The notes: generated by a model not told the origin, from the letters alone. 64,000 nt of DNA from Oscillospiraceae bacterium (GCA_902363145.1 CABIZB010000001.1:992001-1056000); one strand, 5' to 3'. Positions 1-9,456 are shown, counted from the stretch's first letter. Program-made: numbers and translations.

Positions 1-17
1 AAAACAACTTCTGCGCA

Positions 18-1256
18 TCATTTCTCGTAGGTATCAATGGTATCAATAAAGTGCCATATCTTCTCTGACTGCACAATATTATTTTTTTCTTGTGTGATAA
101 ACTGCTTTGCAGCACTGCTAAAGGTAAGCCGCTCCGTATTGCTCATAGAGAGCACCTGATTAATTGCACAGCATATATCGACAGGTTCAGATGATTTCAT
201 TTCCACAAGGTATTTCCAATATTCTTCTGGAATTCCTCCGATTCGAAAGGACAGCACCGGTTTACCAGTAATCATATATTCAAACAGTTTAGATGGAAAG
301 CAGTAGTTTGACGCTTTCTCCGTAGGCATTCTCATGGAGACAAACATGGTTGCTTTCTCCTGTAGACTCAAAAGTTCCTGACGAGACTTTAAAAATCCAT
401 AGTGTACTATACGTGAATCCTTTTGTGCAGCATCACGGACAAGTGCGTCCGCATCTCCGCTTCCTGTTAACCACAGTTGGCAATTTTCATCTGAAATAAG
501 GCTAAAAGCTTTCAACAGTTCCGGAATTCCGTATTTTTTTGAAATTGTACCAGAGTACATAATGATATTCTTGCCATTATCTTGTCTGAACTGTACATTC
601 AAGGCGCGGTCACACTCTTCAGCTGATAAAGAACCTTCCATCAAAAGCCATGGTTTTTCTTGAATATTCAAATATTGTGCCATTTTTTCAGCATACAAAA
701 TAAAGCCATCAAAGAAATTTATGAATTTTTTCTGCTGCAGGGCATCTACCTTTTTCAATGCTTTTTTCACGGCACTGGGAGCAAGATCCATAAACTCAGG
801 CAAGTCGGTTATAATGAGAAACAGCTTTGCCGTGGGGATTTTCCGCTTGATTCGGCAAGCTGCTGACATAATCGGAGAACGCATGGAGTATGCTATAACA
901 ATTACCTCCGATCCGTCTGAACTATAAGTATCTGCCCATTTTTCCGCCGCTACTTCCATGGCGCGCTGACATGAAACCCTGTTAATATACTTACCATTAA
1001 AATAACCAACACTAGTGTCATCAGCCCCCTGCTTATGACACCAAGAATAGGGATGAATAAATAATTGTTTGTAGTCCGGATACGATGGTAGAACACTTCC
1101 GCTAATAATGTCAAAGATACAGTCCTTCGTTTGTTCAAGACCCAAAATAAGATTTTGTTGAGATACTTGCGAAGATGAGGACTTATATCCTTTTTTAGCC
1201 ATTTCAGTTACTCTAGTAGCGTCCTCATAATTACCGATCCACAGATATTTCTTCAT
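18..1256 (-). CDS. Glycosyltransferase, GT4-like (group 1)
   Basis: Predicted cytoplasmic sugar transferase of 412 residues for surface polysaccharide assembly. The C-terminal half has the look of a GT-B group 1 enzyme: a segment around residues 232-240 (IIMYSGTISKKYGI) that begins the nucleotide-sugar domain, and the stretch CFPSKLFEYMITGKPVLSFR near residue 320, the usual K-FEY-(A/M)-x-G-KP-V motif of the donor site. The ATG at 1256 has a GGGGG ribosome site and lies inside the upstream acyltransferase gene (26-bp overlap), so the two are probably coupled. It is the last of five co-directional polysaccharide genes seen; the operon may continue beyond the window start. Donor and acceptor sugars cannot be told. 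Confidence 0.85.
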   Translation of the reverse strand: MKKYLWIGNYEDATRVTEMAKKGYKSSSSQVSQQNLILGLEQTKDCIFDIISGSVLPSYPDYKQLFIHPYSWCHKQGADDTSVGYFNGKYINRVSCQRAMEVAAEKWADTYSSDGSEVIVIAYSMRSPIMSAACRIKRKIPTAKLFLIITDLPEFMDLAPSAVKKALKKVDALQQKKFINFFDGFILYAEKMAQYLNIQEKPWLLMEGSLSAEECDRALNVQFRQDNGKNIIMYSGTISKKYGIPELLKAFSLISDENCQLWLTGSGDADALVRDAAQKDSRIVHYGFLKSRQELLSLQEKATMFVSMRMPTEKASNYCFPSKLFEYMITGKPVLSFRIGGIPEEYWKYLVEMKSSEPVDICCAINQVLSMSNTERLTFSSAAKQFITQEKNNIVQSEKIWHFIDTIDTYEK

Positions 1257-1839
1257 TTTCTGCCCCCAAATACTTTATTACTTTTGCCGGATTACCCGCA
1301 ATCACGCAGTTATCCTCAAACTTGCCGCATACAACTGCACCTGCACCAACTACACAGTTATCGCCAAGCACAGTACCTTTAAGAATAATGCTATTACATC
1401 CAATAAAACAGTTCTTTCCAATGTGGATTTCCTTTGTTGGAATCAAATCCAGCATCTCCCCAGGGTGTTCCGAATGCATTTGCTGTAATCTCTGCTCTGG
1501 ATCAATAGGATGGAAGTCATTATCCAGAATTTTCGTATTTCCGCCAATTGAAGTGTCATCACCAATATAGATGCCCTTTCGTGCATATATTGTTGCACCA
1601 GATATACCTACATGGTCTCCGATTTCAATTACAGCTTCTGGCGCACGTGTAACAATAATTGTTCTTGAATACAATCCAACTAAATTACTCAAAAATCCGC
1701 TGTTAATGCTTACATTCTTACCAATCTTTAGAGTTGCGCCTTTTTTATTAAAAATGACCGGAACACCTTTTAACAGCAGATTGGGACCATACTTCACATT
1801 GGTCATTTTCATCAGCACTTTAAACCAATTACTGTTCAT
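1231..1839 (-). CDS. Hexapeptide-repeat acyltransferase (LbH family)
   Basis: 202-residue protein, probably an O- or N-acetyltransferase acting on a sugar of the surface polysaccharide. The sequence shows the left-handed beta-helix hexapeptide pattern (IGKNVSI, IGDHVGI, IGDDTSI, IGKNCFI, LGDNCVVGAGAVV) and the terminal G(N)PAKVIKYL motif typical of the maltose/galactoside acetyltransferase family. The start at 1839 has an AGGAG site. It sits between a GT2 and a GT4 glycosyltransferase in the same direction. The substrate is unknown. Confidence 0.85.
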   Translation of the reverse strand: MNSNWFKVLMKMTNVKYGPNLLLKGVPVIFNKKGATLKIGKNVSINSGFLSNLVGLYSRTIIVTRAPEAVIEIGDHVGISGATIYARKGIYIGDDTSIGGNTKILDNDFHPIDPEQRLQQMHSEHPGEMLDLIPTKEIHIGKNCFIGCNSIILKGTVLGDNCVVGAGAVVCGKFEDNCVIAGNPAKVIKYLGAENEEISVDR

Positions 1840-1854
1840 GATTTATCTCCTGAG

Positions 1855-2616
1855 TTAGCTTTTGATAGAAAAATAGATTGCCTTAAACAATTCCCATCCG
1901 TAAGATTCGAGCCAATAAAGTACAGAATACCCATTTTCACGATAAGCCTTATATTTTTCTTTAGCACGTCCAAGTACTTTTTTCATATTCGTGTTCGTAC
2001 TTACCCCGTCAGCCACAAAATTCGTAATTACCTTATCAATAACCCGAATCTTTACGCCATTCTTTCGCATTTTCAGATATAAGTTGAAATCTGCATACGC
2101 AGGAAATTTTTCATCAAATCCGTTTTGCTTATACAGCTCTGAAGACAGAAACATACTCGGATGATTCCAATGGCGGCTTGTCACAATGCCATGATCATCG
2201 TTCTTGGACATCTTATTTGTCATGGTACCATTAGGATTGATGTAGTGCAAACCACCATAAGTCAATTCAAATGGCTCTTCCTGATAGAAGGCATTTATAT
2301 TTTTCAAAGCATCAAGTTCATACCAGTCACCTGCATTTAGGAAAGAAATGAAGTCACCTTTTGCATACTTGACACCCTTATTCATTGCATTATAAATGCC
2401 TGTATCTTTTTCACTAATGACATAAAAATTGATTCCTTTTTGATCAAATGAATCCCGATAGCCATTTACTATATCCAAAGTTTTATCATTTGACCTTCCA
2501 TCGACTATCAAATATTCATATGGTGCATATTCTTGATTCAAAACTGACTCAATCGTCTTACGAATTACTTTTTCACCATTAAAAACAACTGTTACAACAG
2601 TAAACTTCAAATTCAT
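1855..2616 (-). CDS. Glycosyltransferase family 2
   Basis: 253-residue GT-A fold transferase. The N-terminus (KFTVVTVVFNGEKVIRKTI) and the segments EYLIVDGRSNDKT and FLNAGDWYE show the nucleotide-sugar site and a degenerate DxD-like metal site common in the WcaA/colanic-acid type of GT2 enzymes. The second ATG (2616) is preferred to the one at 2622 because it is 6 nt from the AGAGG ribosome site. No membrane segment is seen, so it probably works at the cytoplasmic face, extending the lipid-linked glycan started by the sugar-phosphate transferase just upstream. Confidence 0.85.
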   Translation of the reverse strand: MNLKFTVVTVVFNGEKVIRKTIESVLNQEYAPYEYLIVDGRSNDKTLDIVNGYRDSFDQKGINFYVISEKDTGIYNAMNKGVKYAKGDFISFLNAGDWYELDALKNINAFYQEEPFELTYGGLHYINPNGTMTNKMSKNDDHGIVTSRHWNHPSMFLSSELYKQNGFDEKFPAYADFNLYLKMRKNGVKIRVIDKVITNFVADGVSTNTNMKKVLGRAKEKYKAYRENGYSVLYWLESYGWELFKAIYFSIKS

Positions 2617-2711
2617 GTACATCCTCTTTAATACAGCTACTTTAATTAGGGAGGGTTAAATTTAAAGCCCTTATGTATCCCCCTTTAGCCGCTTTTTTAG
2701 TTATATTTAAT

Positions 2712-3437
2712 TTATTTTGCACCTGATTTGCGTAAAACAGAAATAGCAGTTTTAAACAAAATTTTTATATCCAATTCAAGTGATGCATGGCTTATATAGT
2801 ACATTTCCATCTGCTGGCGTCTTCCGCTGTGATATGACGCATTATTTCGTGCATAAGCCTGCCAATATCCTGTAATACCAGGTTTTACAGATAACAATGT
2901 ATCATATGTATCTTTATAATATTTCTGAATTTCTGATTCAATTAACGGACGGGGTCCTACCAAGCTCATTTGATTACACAATACATTAAAAAGCTGAGGA
3001 AGTTCATCTAAGCTTGTTTTTCTTAAAAAATTACCAATAGGAGTAATTCGAGGGTCATTATCTATTTTAAATTCAGTATAATATTGTTGTTTCTGTTCGG
3101 GAGTAAGTTGGTCTATCATTTTATCTGAATTTTGATACATACTCCTAAACTTCCACATCTTGAATGGTTTACCATTTTTTCCAATTCTAACGTGCCCATA
3201 AAATACTTTTCCAGGATCACCAATATATACTAAAATTGAAATAACAAGAAAAAAAGGAGATAGAATAATCAGCATTAATGCAGAAGCAATAAAATCAAAG
3301 CATCTTTTAGCAAATTCATAAATAGGCTTAGGTTTATAAACAACTACATTATCAGAAATCTGTTGCTGTTCAGCCTGAGCTTCATTTTCAATAGTTTGCA
3401 GATTATCCAATGTTATCCCCCCAGAATATTTCATCAT
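2712..3437 (-). CDS. Undecaprenyl-phosphate sugar phosphotransferase (WcaJ/RfbP type)
   Basis: 241-residue initiating enzyme that transfers a sugar phosphate from a nucleotide sugar to undecaprenyl phosphate. A membrane anchor lies at about residues 50-75 after the KRCFDFIASALML motif; then come the conserved KMWKFRSM, RKTSLDELPQLFNVL and LVGPRPL blocks of the bacterial sugar transferase family and the C-terminal KPGITGYWQ. The long N-terminal membrane domain of full WcaJ is absent, as in the small single-anchor members. The start overlaps the stop of the upstream nucleotidyltransferase by 4 bp; a TTG ten codons in has a stronger GGGGGG ribosome site and is an alternative. Confidence 0.92.
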   Translation of the reverse strand: MMKYSGGITLDNLQTIENEAQAEQQQISDNVVVYKPKPIYEFAKRCFDFIASALMLIILSPFFLVISILVYIGDPGKVFYGHVRIGKNGKPFKMWKFRSMYQNSDKMIDQLTPEQKQQYYTEFKIDNDPRITPIGNFLRKTSLDELPQLFNVLCNQMSLVGPRPLIESEIQKYYKDTYDTLLSVKPGITGYWQAYARNNASYHSGRRQQMEMYYISHASLELDIKILFKTAISVLRKSGAK

Positions 3438-4363
3438 ACCCGTACCTTAATGTCATCAAAAAGCTTTTCGCTGTAATACCCACATTCAGCAAGCTTTCTG
3501 AATTCTGCTTTTATTGACGGAACGTCTTCTTTGTAAGTTATACCAAACCACTTGTCGGTGGTTTCAATCACTTTTACGGAAACGCTTTTCTCTGTAAGAA
3601 GCTTTCCGATAAATATCGGCAGCAGATACTCAGCAGTAAGTCCATCTTCAATGCTGTCAAAAAACTCTTCAAAGCCCTTTTCAAGCCTGCCGATAAACTC
3701 AGGTGCAAATCCCCACATATTCATTGATACATGAGAATTTATATCAAGCAGCATATCATCAGCATATGCCGCATCGCCTTTTTTTACGATATTTTTTGTC
3801 TCGGTAATATCAGTGAGAAATCCCGCATCGTTAACATGGCAAATACCTCTGGTAACGGAACCGTTTTCACTGAGAGTGTTCTTTAAAATAAATCCTGCCA
3901 TGCAGAGCATATCGGGAGAACTGCTCCCATGATCAACAAGGAAATCGTGTATCTGAACAAAGGCTTTCTTGCCATAATAGTCATCGGCATTTATCACGGC
4001 AAACGGCTCATTGATGAACTCTTTGCCCGCAAGCACTGCCTGACCTGTTCCCCATGGCTTTGTCCTACCCTGCGGAAGCTTCCTGCCGTTTGGAATATCC
4101 TCCAGCGACTGGAAAGCATAGCAGACCTTTACACCAAGCTTTTCGCATTCACTTTCAATGCGGTTTCCGATGATATTACGGAAGTCCTCTTCTATTGCAC
4201 GCCTGATAATGAAAATTATCTTATCAAAGCCTGCTTCAATAGCGTCGTGAACAGAATAATCAATAATAAGCTCGCCTTCGGGGCCTACCGCTTCCAGCTG
4301 CTTTATACCGCCTCCAAAGCGTGACCCAATCCCTGCCGCCATTATTACAAGTGAAGTGTGCAT
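3434..4363 (-). CDS. Nucleotidyltransferase, sugar-phosphate type
   Basis: 309-residue NTP-transferase-fold enzyme. The N-terminus (LVIMAAGIGSRFGGGIKQL) is the nucleotide-binding signature G-x-G-(S/T)-R-x4-K, and AVINADDYYGKKAF carries the metal-binding DD. It probably activates a sugar phosphate with a nucleotide for the glycosyltransferases downstream. It is the first gene of the polysaccharide operon, with a clear AGGAGG site at its ATG and a long leader (about 285 nt) back to a strong promoter. Family members are often listed only as nucleotidyltransferase; the sugar is not deducible. Confidence 0.85.
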   Translation of the reverse strand: MHTSLVIMAAGIGSRFGGGIKQLEAVGPEGELIIDYSVHDAIEAGFDKIIFIIRRAIEEDFRNIIGNRIESECEKLGVKVCYAFQSLEDIPNGRKLPQGRTKPWGTGQAVLAGKEFINEPFAVINADDYYGKKAFVQIHDFLVDHGSSSPDMLCMAGFILKNTLSENGSVTRGICHVNDAGFLTDITETKNIVKKGDAAYADDMLLDINSHVSMNMWGFAPEFIGRLEKGFEEFFDSIEDGLTAEYLLPIFIGKLLTEKSVSVKVIETTDKWFGITYKEDVPSIKAEFRKLAECGYYSEKLFDDIKVRV

Positions 4364-4883
4364 AAGGTCCTCCTTACCATTGACAATTCCAATAACATAT
4401 AACTGTCACTTTCCCTTAAAATTCGACATATTCAGGTAAAATCTGCCTATATTAGCACTTGATTGTTACATCTGTATGACTGTAACTGCAGAAACAGCAA
4501 CAGTTATAATGATGACATTCATCAGCAGCCATTCACACCAATATGCAGTTTATACGCCGAATAAAATTCATCTTCAAGGCAAATACAATTTGATTAAGAA
4601 GCGAATAAGAAATGTTACACATTAAAACAAATTATGTACCAATTCTGTTTTAAATTATATCACAAGGCATTATTCTTGTCAATGCGCTATATAACAATAA
4701 ATACCGCCCGACCGCCGATAGGTGCTGTGCAATATGGCAATAATATTTTTCAAAAGCCATAGTAATCATTTTGTAACAAAATTCATACAGATACGGCTTT
4801 TATATTAACTTTCGCTTCACATTTCATCTCTTTAAAGCGCTAACCATGTGCTGTGCGGGCAAAATATGATGTTTCTGTAAAAT
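4364..4883. other. Intergenic region: operon leader and promoter
   Basis: 520 bases without a gene. It holds the minus-strand promoter at 4654-4682 and the long untranslated leader of the polysaccharide operon. Within the leader, TAACTG and CAGTTA near 4486-4512 could pair as a short stem. The part from 4683 to 4883 lies between that promoter and the vanZ stop; I see nothing certain in it. Confidence 0.5.
4654..4682 (-). promoter_or_regulatory. Sigma-A promoter of the polysaccharide operon
   Basis: On the minus strand TTGACA (4682-4677) and TATAAT (4659-4654) are separated by exactly 17 bp, with a TG upstream of the -10. Both hexamers match consensus, so this is likely a strong constitutive promoter. 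It leaves a leader of about 285 nt before the first gene. Confidence 0.8.
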
Positions 4884-5399
4884 TTAGTCCGATTTTTGCC
4901 TGTCGCATTGACGCTGTTTGATATACATATATACAATAATTATAACACTTATTATAATAATTCCCAAAAGCGAACCCATACTGTCGATAAAAACGTCCTT
5001 CAAACGCATTGTTCGTTCTGACACAAAATACTGGTGTATTTCATCGGCAGAAGCGTACAATGCACATATTGCAAGCGAGAACAGCCTCTTGTGTCTGACC
5101 TTAATGCCCGAAGATACCACAGCCGTATAAACAACCATTCCGAGAGCTGTATAGACAGTAAAATGCGCAAGCTTTCTTATAAAAAAATTCAATTCGGTGA
5201 TTATAAAGGTCTGCTGCCCAATGTCCATTGAGTCAAAACGGAAGAAAAGAAGCTCCGCAAAAAATTTGGTCACTTTCATACTCAGCCCATTGCTTTCCGT
5301 ACCGCTCTGGGTGGAAAAGCCGAATATGCAGACCATAAGAATTATCGCCGCAGCCGACCAGAATATCGTCCGCTTTTTTTCAGATCTATGTGATTCCAT
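4884..5399 (-). CDS. VanZ family membrane protein
   Basis: 171-residue integral membrane protein with about four hydrophobic segments (residues 12-30, 70-92, 100-118, 138-162). The stretches KLAHFTVYTALG and YASADEIHQYFVSERTMRLKDVFIDSMGSLLG are the hallmark of the VanZ-like family (H-F-x-Y, DE-x-HQ, R-x-x-D-x-x-x-D-x-x-G). VanZ of Tn1546 gives low teicoplanin resistance by an unknown mechanism, but chromosomal family members have no proven role. It stands alone, transcribed from a promoter at 5441-5469. Confidence 0.9.
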   Translation of the reverse strand: MESHRSEKKRTIFWSAAAIILMVCIFGFSTQSGTESNGLSMKVTKFFAELLFFRFDSMDIGQQTFIITELNFFIRKLAHFTVYTALGMVVYTAVVSSGIKVRHKRLFSLAICALYASADEIHQYFVSERTMRLKDVFIDSMGSLLGIIIISVIIIVYMYIKQRQCDRQKSD

Positions 5400-5440
5400 G
5401 TTCTCTCCATTTTGGTAAAAGGCATTTATTGGTTTTAAAT

Positions 5441-5469
5441 ATTATACACCCCAAAAGCCGATTTGTAAA
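5441..5469 (-). promoter_or_regulatory. Sigma-A promoter of the vanZ-like gene
   Basis: Minus strand: TTTACA (5469-5464), 17-bp spacer, TATAAT (5446-5441). It lies about 45 bp upstream of the start at 5399. The rest of 5400-5753 contains only the terminator of the neighbouring Fic pseudogene. Confidence 0.7.
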
Positions 5470-5704
5470 TAGCAAAGTCGCCTTTTGTAACATATTTTTC
5501 ATTACTGCTATTTGCGGTACGCCAAAATTATATATCTTAACGAAATTTTATCAGTCAGAACTTTCAAAATGATGATATTCGGACTGTACCGCTCCCCAGC
5601 GCACACGGATATCTCCCTTTAATATTATTATACATCATTCTTATAGTCACTCAGTGTCATTGCGGAACATTTTTGAGGAATATTATCATATGTAAAATAA
5701 AAAA

Positions 5705-5750
5705 TCACACTGATATACTATGTTTCATACACATAAGTATATCAGTGTGA
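5705..5750 (-). terminator. Terminator of the Fic pseudogene
   Basis: A perfect 15-bp inverted repeat (arms TCACACTGATATACT and its complement) around a 16-nt loop, followed on the minus strand by a T-rich run. The plus strand also has a T-rich tail, so it may act both ways. It begins 4 bp after the Fic stop codon. Confidence 0.85.
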
Positions 5751-5753
5751 CTT

Positions 5754-6527
5754 TTATTTTCTCTTGTTTATAAGCTCTCTTGCTGTTACCTCAGTATGAT
5801 CGTAATCTATCCTGAAATAATCAAGAGCTGCTTTCATATCGTCCTGAGATTCGAGGAACACATCTATCAGACGGGTATATTTCTGCTGTATCTGCCACTC
5901 TTTCAGCCCTGCATAGTAAAAAAGCTTCATCTGATCGCTGATGATAAAGGGAACTATGTTGTTTTGCAGGCACATTTTAAGCGTAAGCAGCCTGCCGATA
6001 CGACCGTTGCCGTCATAAAAGGGTGTATTTTTTCAAACTCAGCATGAAACTCTGCCACATCATACATATCCACTGCGTTACGGTGACTGAATTCTTCTAT
6101 GAGCGCTCTGACAGCCCCCGAAACCTCTTCAGGAAGTGTAGTTGTTATCTCTCCCACTGTGTTGGGATATTTCTTATTTCTTATAGTCCCCTACCACAGC
6201 AGAATCATCGTCTGTAATAATTCCTGATTTAAGTTTGCAATGAAGCTCTTTGATAAGCTTTTCGGATATAGGCTCATCTATAGTATCCAGGATATAGTCA
6301 AAGCATCTGAAATGATTAGCTGTCTCAAAAACATCATTCACTGATGCAGTACCGCCTATTGTATGTGTTTCAAATATATAGCGGGTCTGCTCATAAGTCA
6401 GGCAGTTACCTTCAATACGATTGGAGTTGTATGCAAAATCCACCTGCATCTTATTGTATATTCCGCCTTTTACAGCATTTTTCTTTTCAGAAAGCAGCAC
6501 CGGCAGAAGTTGTCTTGATACTGACAT
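5754..6527 (-). pseudogene. Fic family AMPylase, broken by two frameshifts
   Basis: Three consecutive reading frames together spell one Fic-domain protein of about 257 residues. The N-terminal piece (6527-6174) carries the inhibitory-type motif SNRIEGN and ends at GDYKK-stop. The second piece starts with YPNTVGEIT in another frame; the third continues from the active site. Two lesions are visible. First, at 6170-6183 a 7-bp tandem duplication (TTTCTTA twice on the plus strand) shifts the frame and makes a stop; removing one copy restores GDYKKYPNTVG. Second, at the catalytic loop the expected HPFxDGNGRIGRL is present as HPF and DGNGRIGRL but one base is missing between them (near 6025). Fic enzymes transfer AMP to target hydroxyls through this histidine. 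As it stands the gene cannot make an active enzyme. Sequencing error could explain the single-base loss but hardly the exact 7-bp duplication. Confidence 0.85.
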
Positions 6528-6603
6528 TCAAATTACTCCAGTCTTATTAGGTTACTTTCATTCTAACACATATAAAGAAAAACGTAAAGAACTATAACCT
6601 ACC

Positions 6604-7098
6604 TCAAATCCCAAACATATCTCTGCATATCTTCTTTCCGCACCCTGTCCTGAATATCCTGTTATACGCACTCAGAGCAGCTTCCTTTGAAAGTCCGTCC
6701 TCCATGATGTTTACAAGGAAATCGGCTTCAACAAGTATCTGATAGTCCGCACTGTCAATGTTATCGTATGTATGATGATGGGCTATCAGGAACTGTACCC
6801 TTTCGGAAACATCGTCATCAAAGCCCAGCTCTTTAAGCAGATTTGCAGCTATTGCAGGACCTTCCTTTTCCTGCAGCTTGCCGCCGCAGCTGCCGTATTT
6901 TTCTTCGCAGGTGTGAATTCCTATATCGTGGGTAAGGGCAGCGGCTTCAAGAATGAACAGGCTCCTGCTGTCCAGATTTTCCGATTCGCCGATAAGTTTT
7001 GCATAGCTGTGCACCTTGCAGAAATGCTGTATTCTCTTTGCGTCTCCGCTGTACAGCTCTATCATTGCCAGGTGTAATTTGTTTATCATTTCGGACAC
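6604..7098 (-). CDS. HD-domain phosphohydrolase
   Basis: 164-residue soluble protein with the HD superfamily metal ligands in order: an early His (IQHFCKVHSYAKLI), the pair THDIG near residue 57, HHH near residue 107 and EADFLVN near residue 125. Such proteins hydrolyse nucleotides or phosphate esters; the substrate here is unknown. It is separated by 23 bp from the histidine kinase upstream on the same strand and may be read with it. Confidence 0.85.
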   Translation of the reverse strand: MSEMINKLHLAMIELYSGDAKRIQHFCKVHSYAKLIGESENLDSRSLFILEAAALTHDIGIHTCEEKYGSCGGKLQEKEGPAIAANLLKELGFDDDVSERVQFLIAHHHTYDNIDSADYQILVEADFLVNIMEDGLSKEAALSAYNRIFRTGCGKKICRDMFGI

Positions 7099-7121
7099 TC
7101 CTTCTTTGATTGGTCAATTAT

Positions 7122-8672
7122 TTATTTTTGGCTGACTGTAACAGAAAACTTTCCGTCCTGAGCCTTTACTTCAAGGGAAAGCCCCTGCCTGCGGGCAGCC
7201 TCGGCAGCTATTGAAAGACCCAGACCGCTCCCCTTTCTGCCGTTTCTGCTGTTGTCGCCCTTTACAAAAGGCTTTGTAAGCTCATCAGCATTGAGTTTAT
7301 CAGCTTCCGTGCAGTCGTTTGTGATGCAGATGTATCCTTTGCGGCATTCTGCGGTTATACTGCCCGATACATCAGTATATTTTACGGCGTTCTCCATGAG
7401 ATTTGTCAGAATGTCCATCATAAGCTTTTTATCTGCCGTGAAATCGGCGGTTCCGTTTATATTAAGCTTCAGGTCATTCTTTTCAAGCTCATTTTCATAG
7501 TTTGCCGCAATGCTGTGAAGCAGTTCTGCCGCATCAAGCTTTGTGGCTTCGGGAGCCATGTCGCTCTCTTCAAGCTTTGACAGCTCCAGAACGCTTGCGA
7601 TTATGGAATCCATATATCTTACGTTGTCAAGAATCGCTGAGATATAATGCTCATTTTTATCGGGACTTACTCCGCTTTGAAGATTTTCCGCATAGCCTGA
7701 TATCACCATAAGAGGGCTTTTCAGGTCATGGGCAAGCTTGTTGGTCATATCTCTGCGGCGGTCCTCTATCTCATAATGTGCGCTGAGGACGGCATATTCC
7801 TTTGATGCTCTGAGATATGCTATTATCAGCGTAACGGCTATCATTACAGGGGCAATGAACCGCAGGGCTTTACCGACAACTGCACCGGTGTTGAATATAA
7901 GCGCTTCGCCTATATAACGACTTTTGCCGCCAAGCTCTATGCCTGAAATGTCGGTAATTCTGTCAAACTCTTCTATCGTACTGTCAATACCTCTGTTGTC
8001 CTTTACAAGCTGCTGAACATATGCAAATTTATCCTTGTCAACCTGCGAATAAATAAAGGAAAGCCTTGATACCTGAGCGTCAGCTGAAGTATATGCCTCC
8101 GCTCCCTTGGGGACAGCTATATCGGGAACTATGGTATCGACCTTATTTTCGGCGCTGTAAACACTTATTTCAAGAGGAATAAAGGTGTTGTCTGTAAGGC
8201 AGAAACGGTCGCAGGTAAAATCATACAGATCGCCATGCTCATCAGCATTTGAGCCATATTTTGACTTTATCTCTTCAATAACGCTTTCCGCAATGCTGTC
8301 AGGCTCATAATAATGAATATCGGAGGCATCGTCCTTTTTAAAGCTGAGGATCGCCGTATCCTCGGGACACATATAATAATCACCGTTTTCATCATACACA
8401 GCAACAAATGTGTCGGTAATGTCATTATGTCCGCTCAGCTCAGTAATTGCCATTCTGATAAAAGGCTTGCCCAGACCCTTGTCATAGCCGAGCCTGATGC
8501 TCCGGGAAGCCTGACCTGACACGGAAATGCACTCACCTCTGATATATGTAACAACTCCCGCTGTAATTGCAGCTGTAAACAATGCACATGCGATAAATGT
8601 GGAGACAAGCTTTTTGGCAAATACACGCTTTTTTGATATGCGGACGCTTTTGGCAGTGTTCTTTTTTCTCAT
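7122..8672 (-). CDS. Sensor histidine kinase
   Basis: 516-residue membrane kinase. Transmembrane segments at about residues 22-46 and 266-288 bracket an extracytoplasmic sensor of roughly 220 residues that I do not recognise. After the second segment there is no evident HAMP domain; the dimerisation region has the phosphoacceptor in LAHDLKSPLMVISGY, and the ATPase domain shows NLMENAVKYTD (N box) and KGSGLGLSIA (G2 box). It follows its response regulator by 14 bp. The signal is unknown. The cognate promoter is at 9457-9485. Confidence 0.93.
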   Translation of the reverse strand: MRKKNTAKSVRISKKRVFAKKLVSTFIACALFTAAITAGVVTYIRGECISVSGQASRSIRLGYDKGLGKPFIRMAITELSGHNDITDTFVAVYDENGDYYMCPEDTAILSFKKDDASDIHYYEPDSIAESVIEEIKSKYGSNADEHGDLYDFTCDRFCLTDNTFIPLEISVYSAENKVDTIVPDIAVPKGAEAYTSADAQVSRLSFIYSQVDKDKFAYVQQLVKDNRGIDSTIEEFDRITDISGIELGGKSRYIGEALIFNTGAVVGKALRFIAPVMIAVTLIIAYLRASKEYAVLSAHYEIEDRRRDMTNKLAHDLKSPLMVISGYAENLQSGVSPDKNEHYISAILDNVRYMDSIIASVLELSKLEESDMAPEATKLDAAELLHSIAANYENELEKNDLKLNINGTADFTADKKLMMDILTNLMENAVKYTDVSGSITAECRKGYICITNDCTEADKLNADELTKPFVKGDNSRNGRKGSGLGLSIAAEAARRQGLSLEVKAQDGKFSVTVSQK

Positions 8673-8686
8673 AAGATCATATCCTT

Positions 8687-9361
8687 TCAGTCTGTCAGCT
8701 TATAGCCTTTGGAAATAACTGTTTTTATCTGACTGCCTGCGGGACCCATTGCTTTTCTGAGCTTCTTGATGTGATTATCCACAACTCTGTCCGCTCCGAA
8801 ATAATCGTATCCCCACACCCTGTCAAGAAGCGTGTCTCTGCCGACAACACAATCCCTGTGCTCCATGAGATATTTCAGTATCTCATATTCCTTCGGGGGA
8901 AGCTCAACGGCATTGCCGTCAGCCATTACCGTCATTTTCACAGGGTCGAGGGATATTTTTCCGCAAGTCATGACTTTTGATACAGTCATTCCCTTTGAAC
9001 GTTTCAGAATGACGTTGACTTTTGCGTAAAGCTCGGCTAAAGAGAATGGCTTGACCATATAATCATCACAGCCAAGGTCATATCCGTAGAGTTTATCCTC
9101 TTCACGTCCCCTTGCTGTGAGAAACAATATGGGAACACTGCTTTCCGCTCTGATATAACGGCAAAGGGAAAAGCCGTCTGTTCCTGGAAGCATCACATCA
9201 AGCAGGATAAGGTCATACTCATTGTTATGTATAAGCTCCATGCCCTTATCGCCGTCCGCTGCTGTTTCCACGGATATAACGCCGTCCTTGGCAGCAAAGT
9301 AGTCTGTGATGACTTCCCTGATCTGCTCATCATCTTCAACCAGTAACACGCTGTAAGCCAT
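8687..9361 (-). CDS. Response regulator, OmpR/PhoB family
   Basis: 224 residues. The receiver domain (1-120) has the acidic pair LLVEDDEQ, the phosphorylated Asp in LILLDVMLPG, the Thr in LFLTARG and the Lys in YMVKPFS. The C-terminal winged helix (about 130-224) has ELPPKEYEILKYL and GYDYFGADRVVDNHIKKLRKA, as in OmpR/PhoB. It is the first gene of a regulator-kinase operon and probably controls genes near by, although none is identified. Confidence 0.95.
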   Translation of the reverse strand: MAYSVLLVEDDEQIREVITDYFAAKDGVISVETAADGDKGMELIHNNEYDLILLDVMLPGTDGFSLCRYIRAESSVPILFLTARGREEDKLYGYDLGCDDYMVKPFSLAELYAKVNVILKRSKGMTVSKVMTCGKISLDPVKMTVMADGNAVELPPKEYEILKYLMEHRDCVVGRDTLLDRVWGYDYFGADRVVDNHIKKLRKAMGPAGSQIKTVISKGYKLTD

Positions 9362-9456
9362 TTTTCCGCCCTCCTTGATAATATAATACCCTGACCGTGT
9401 ATCCTTTGTATATCCTTTGGGTGTCTTTTAGGTCTTTTGAGAAAAAAGTTATTTTT

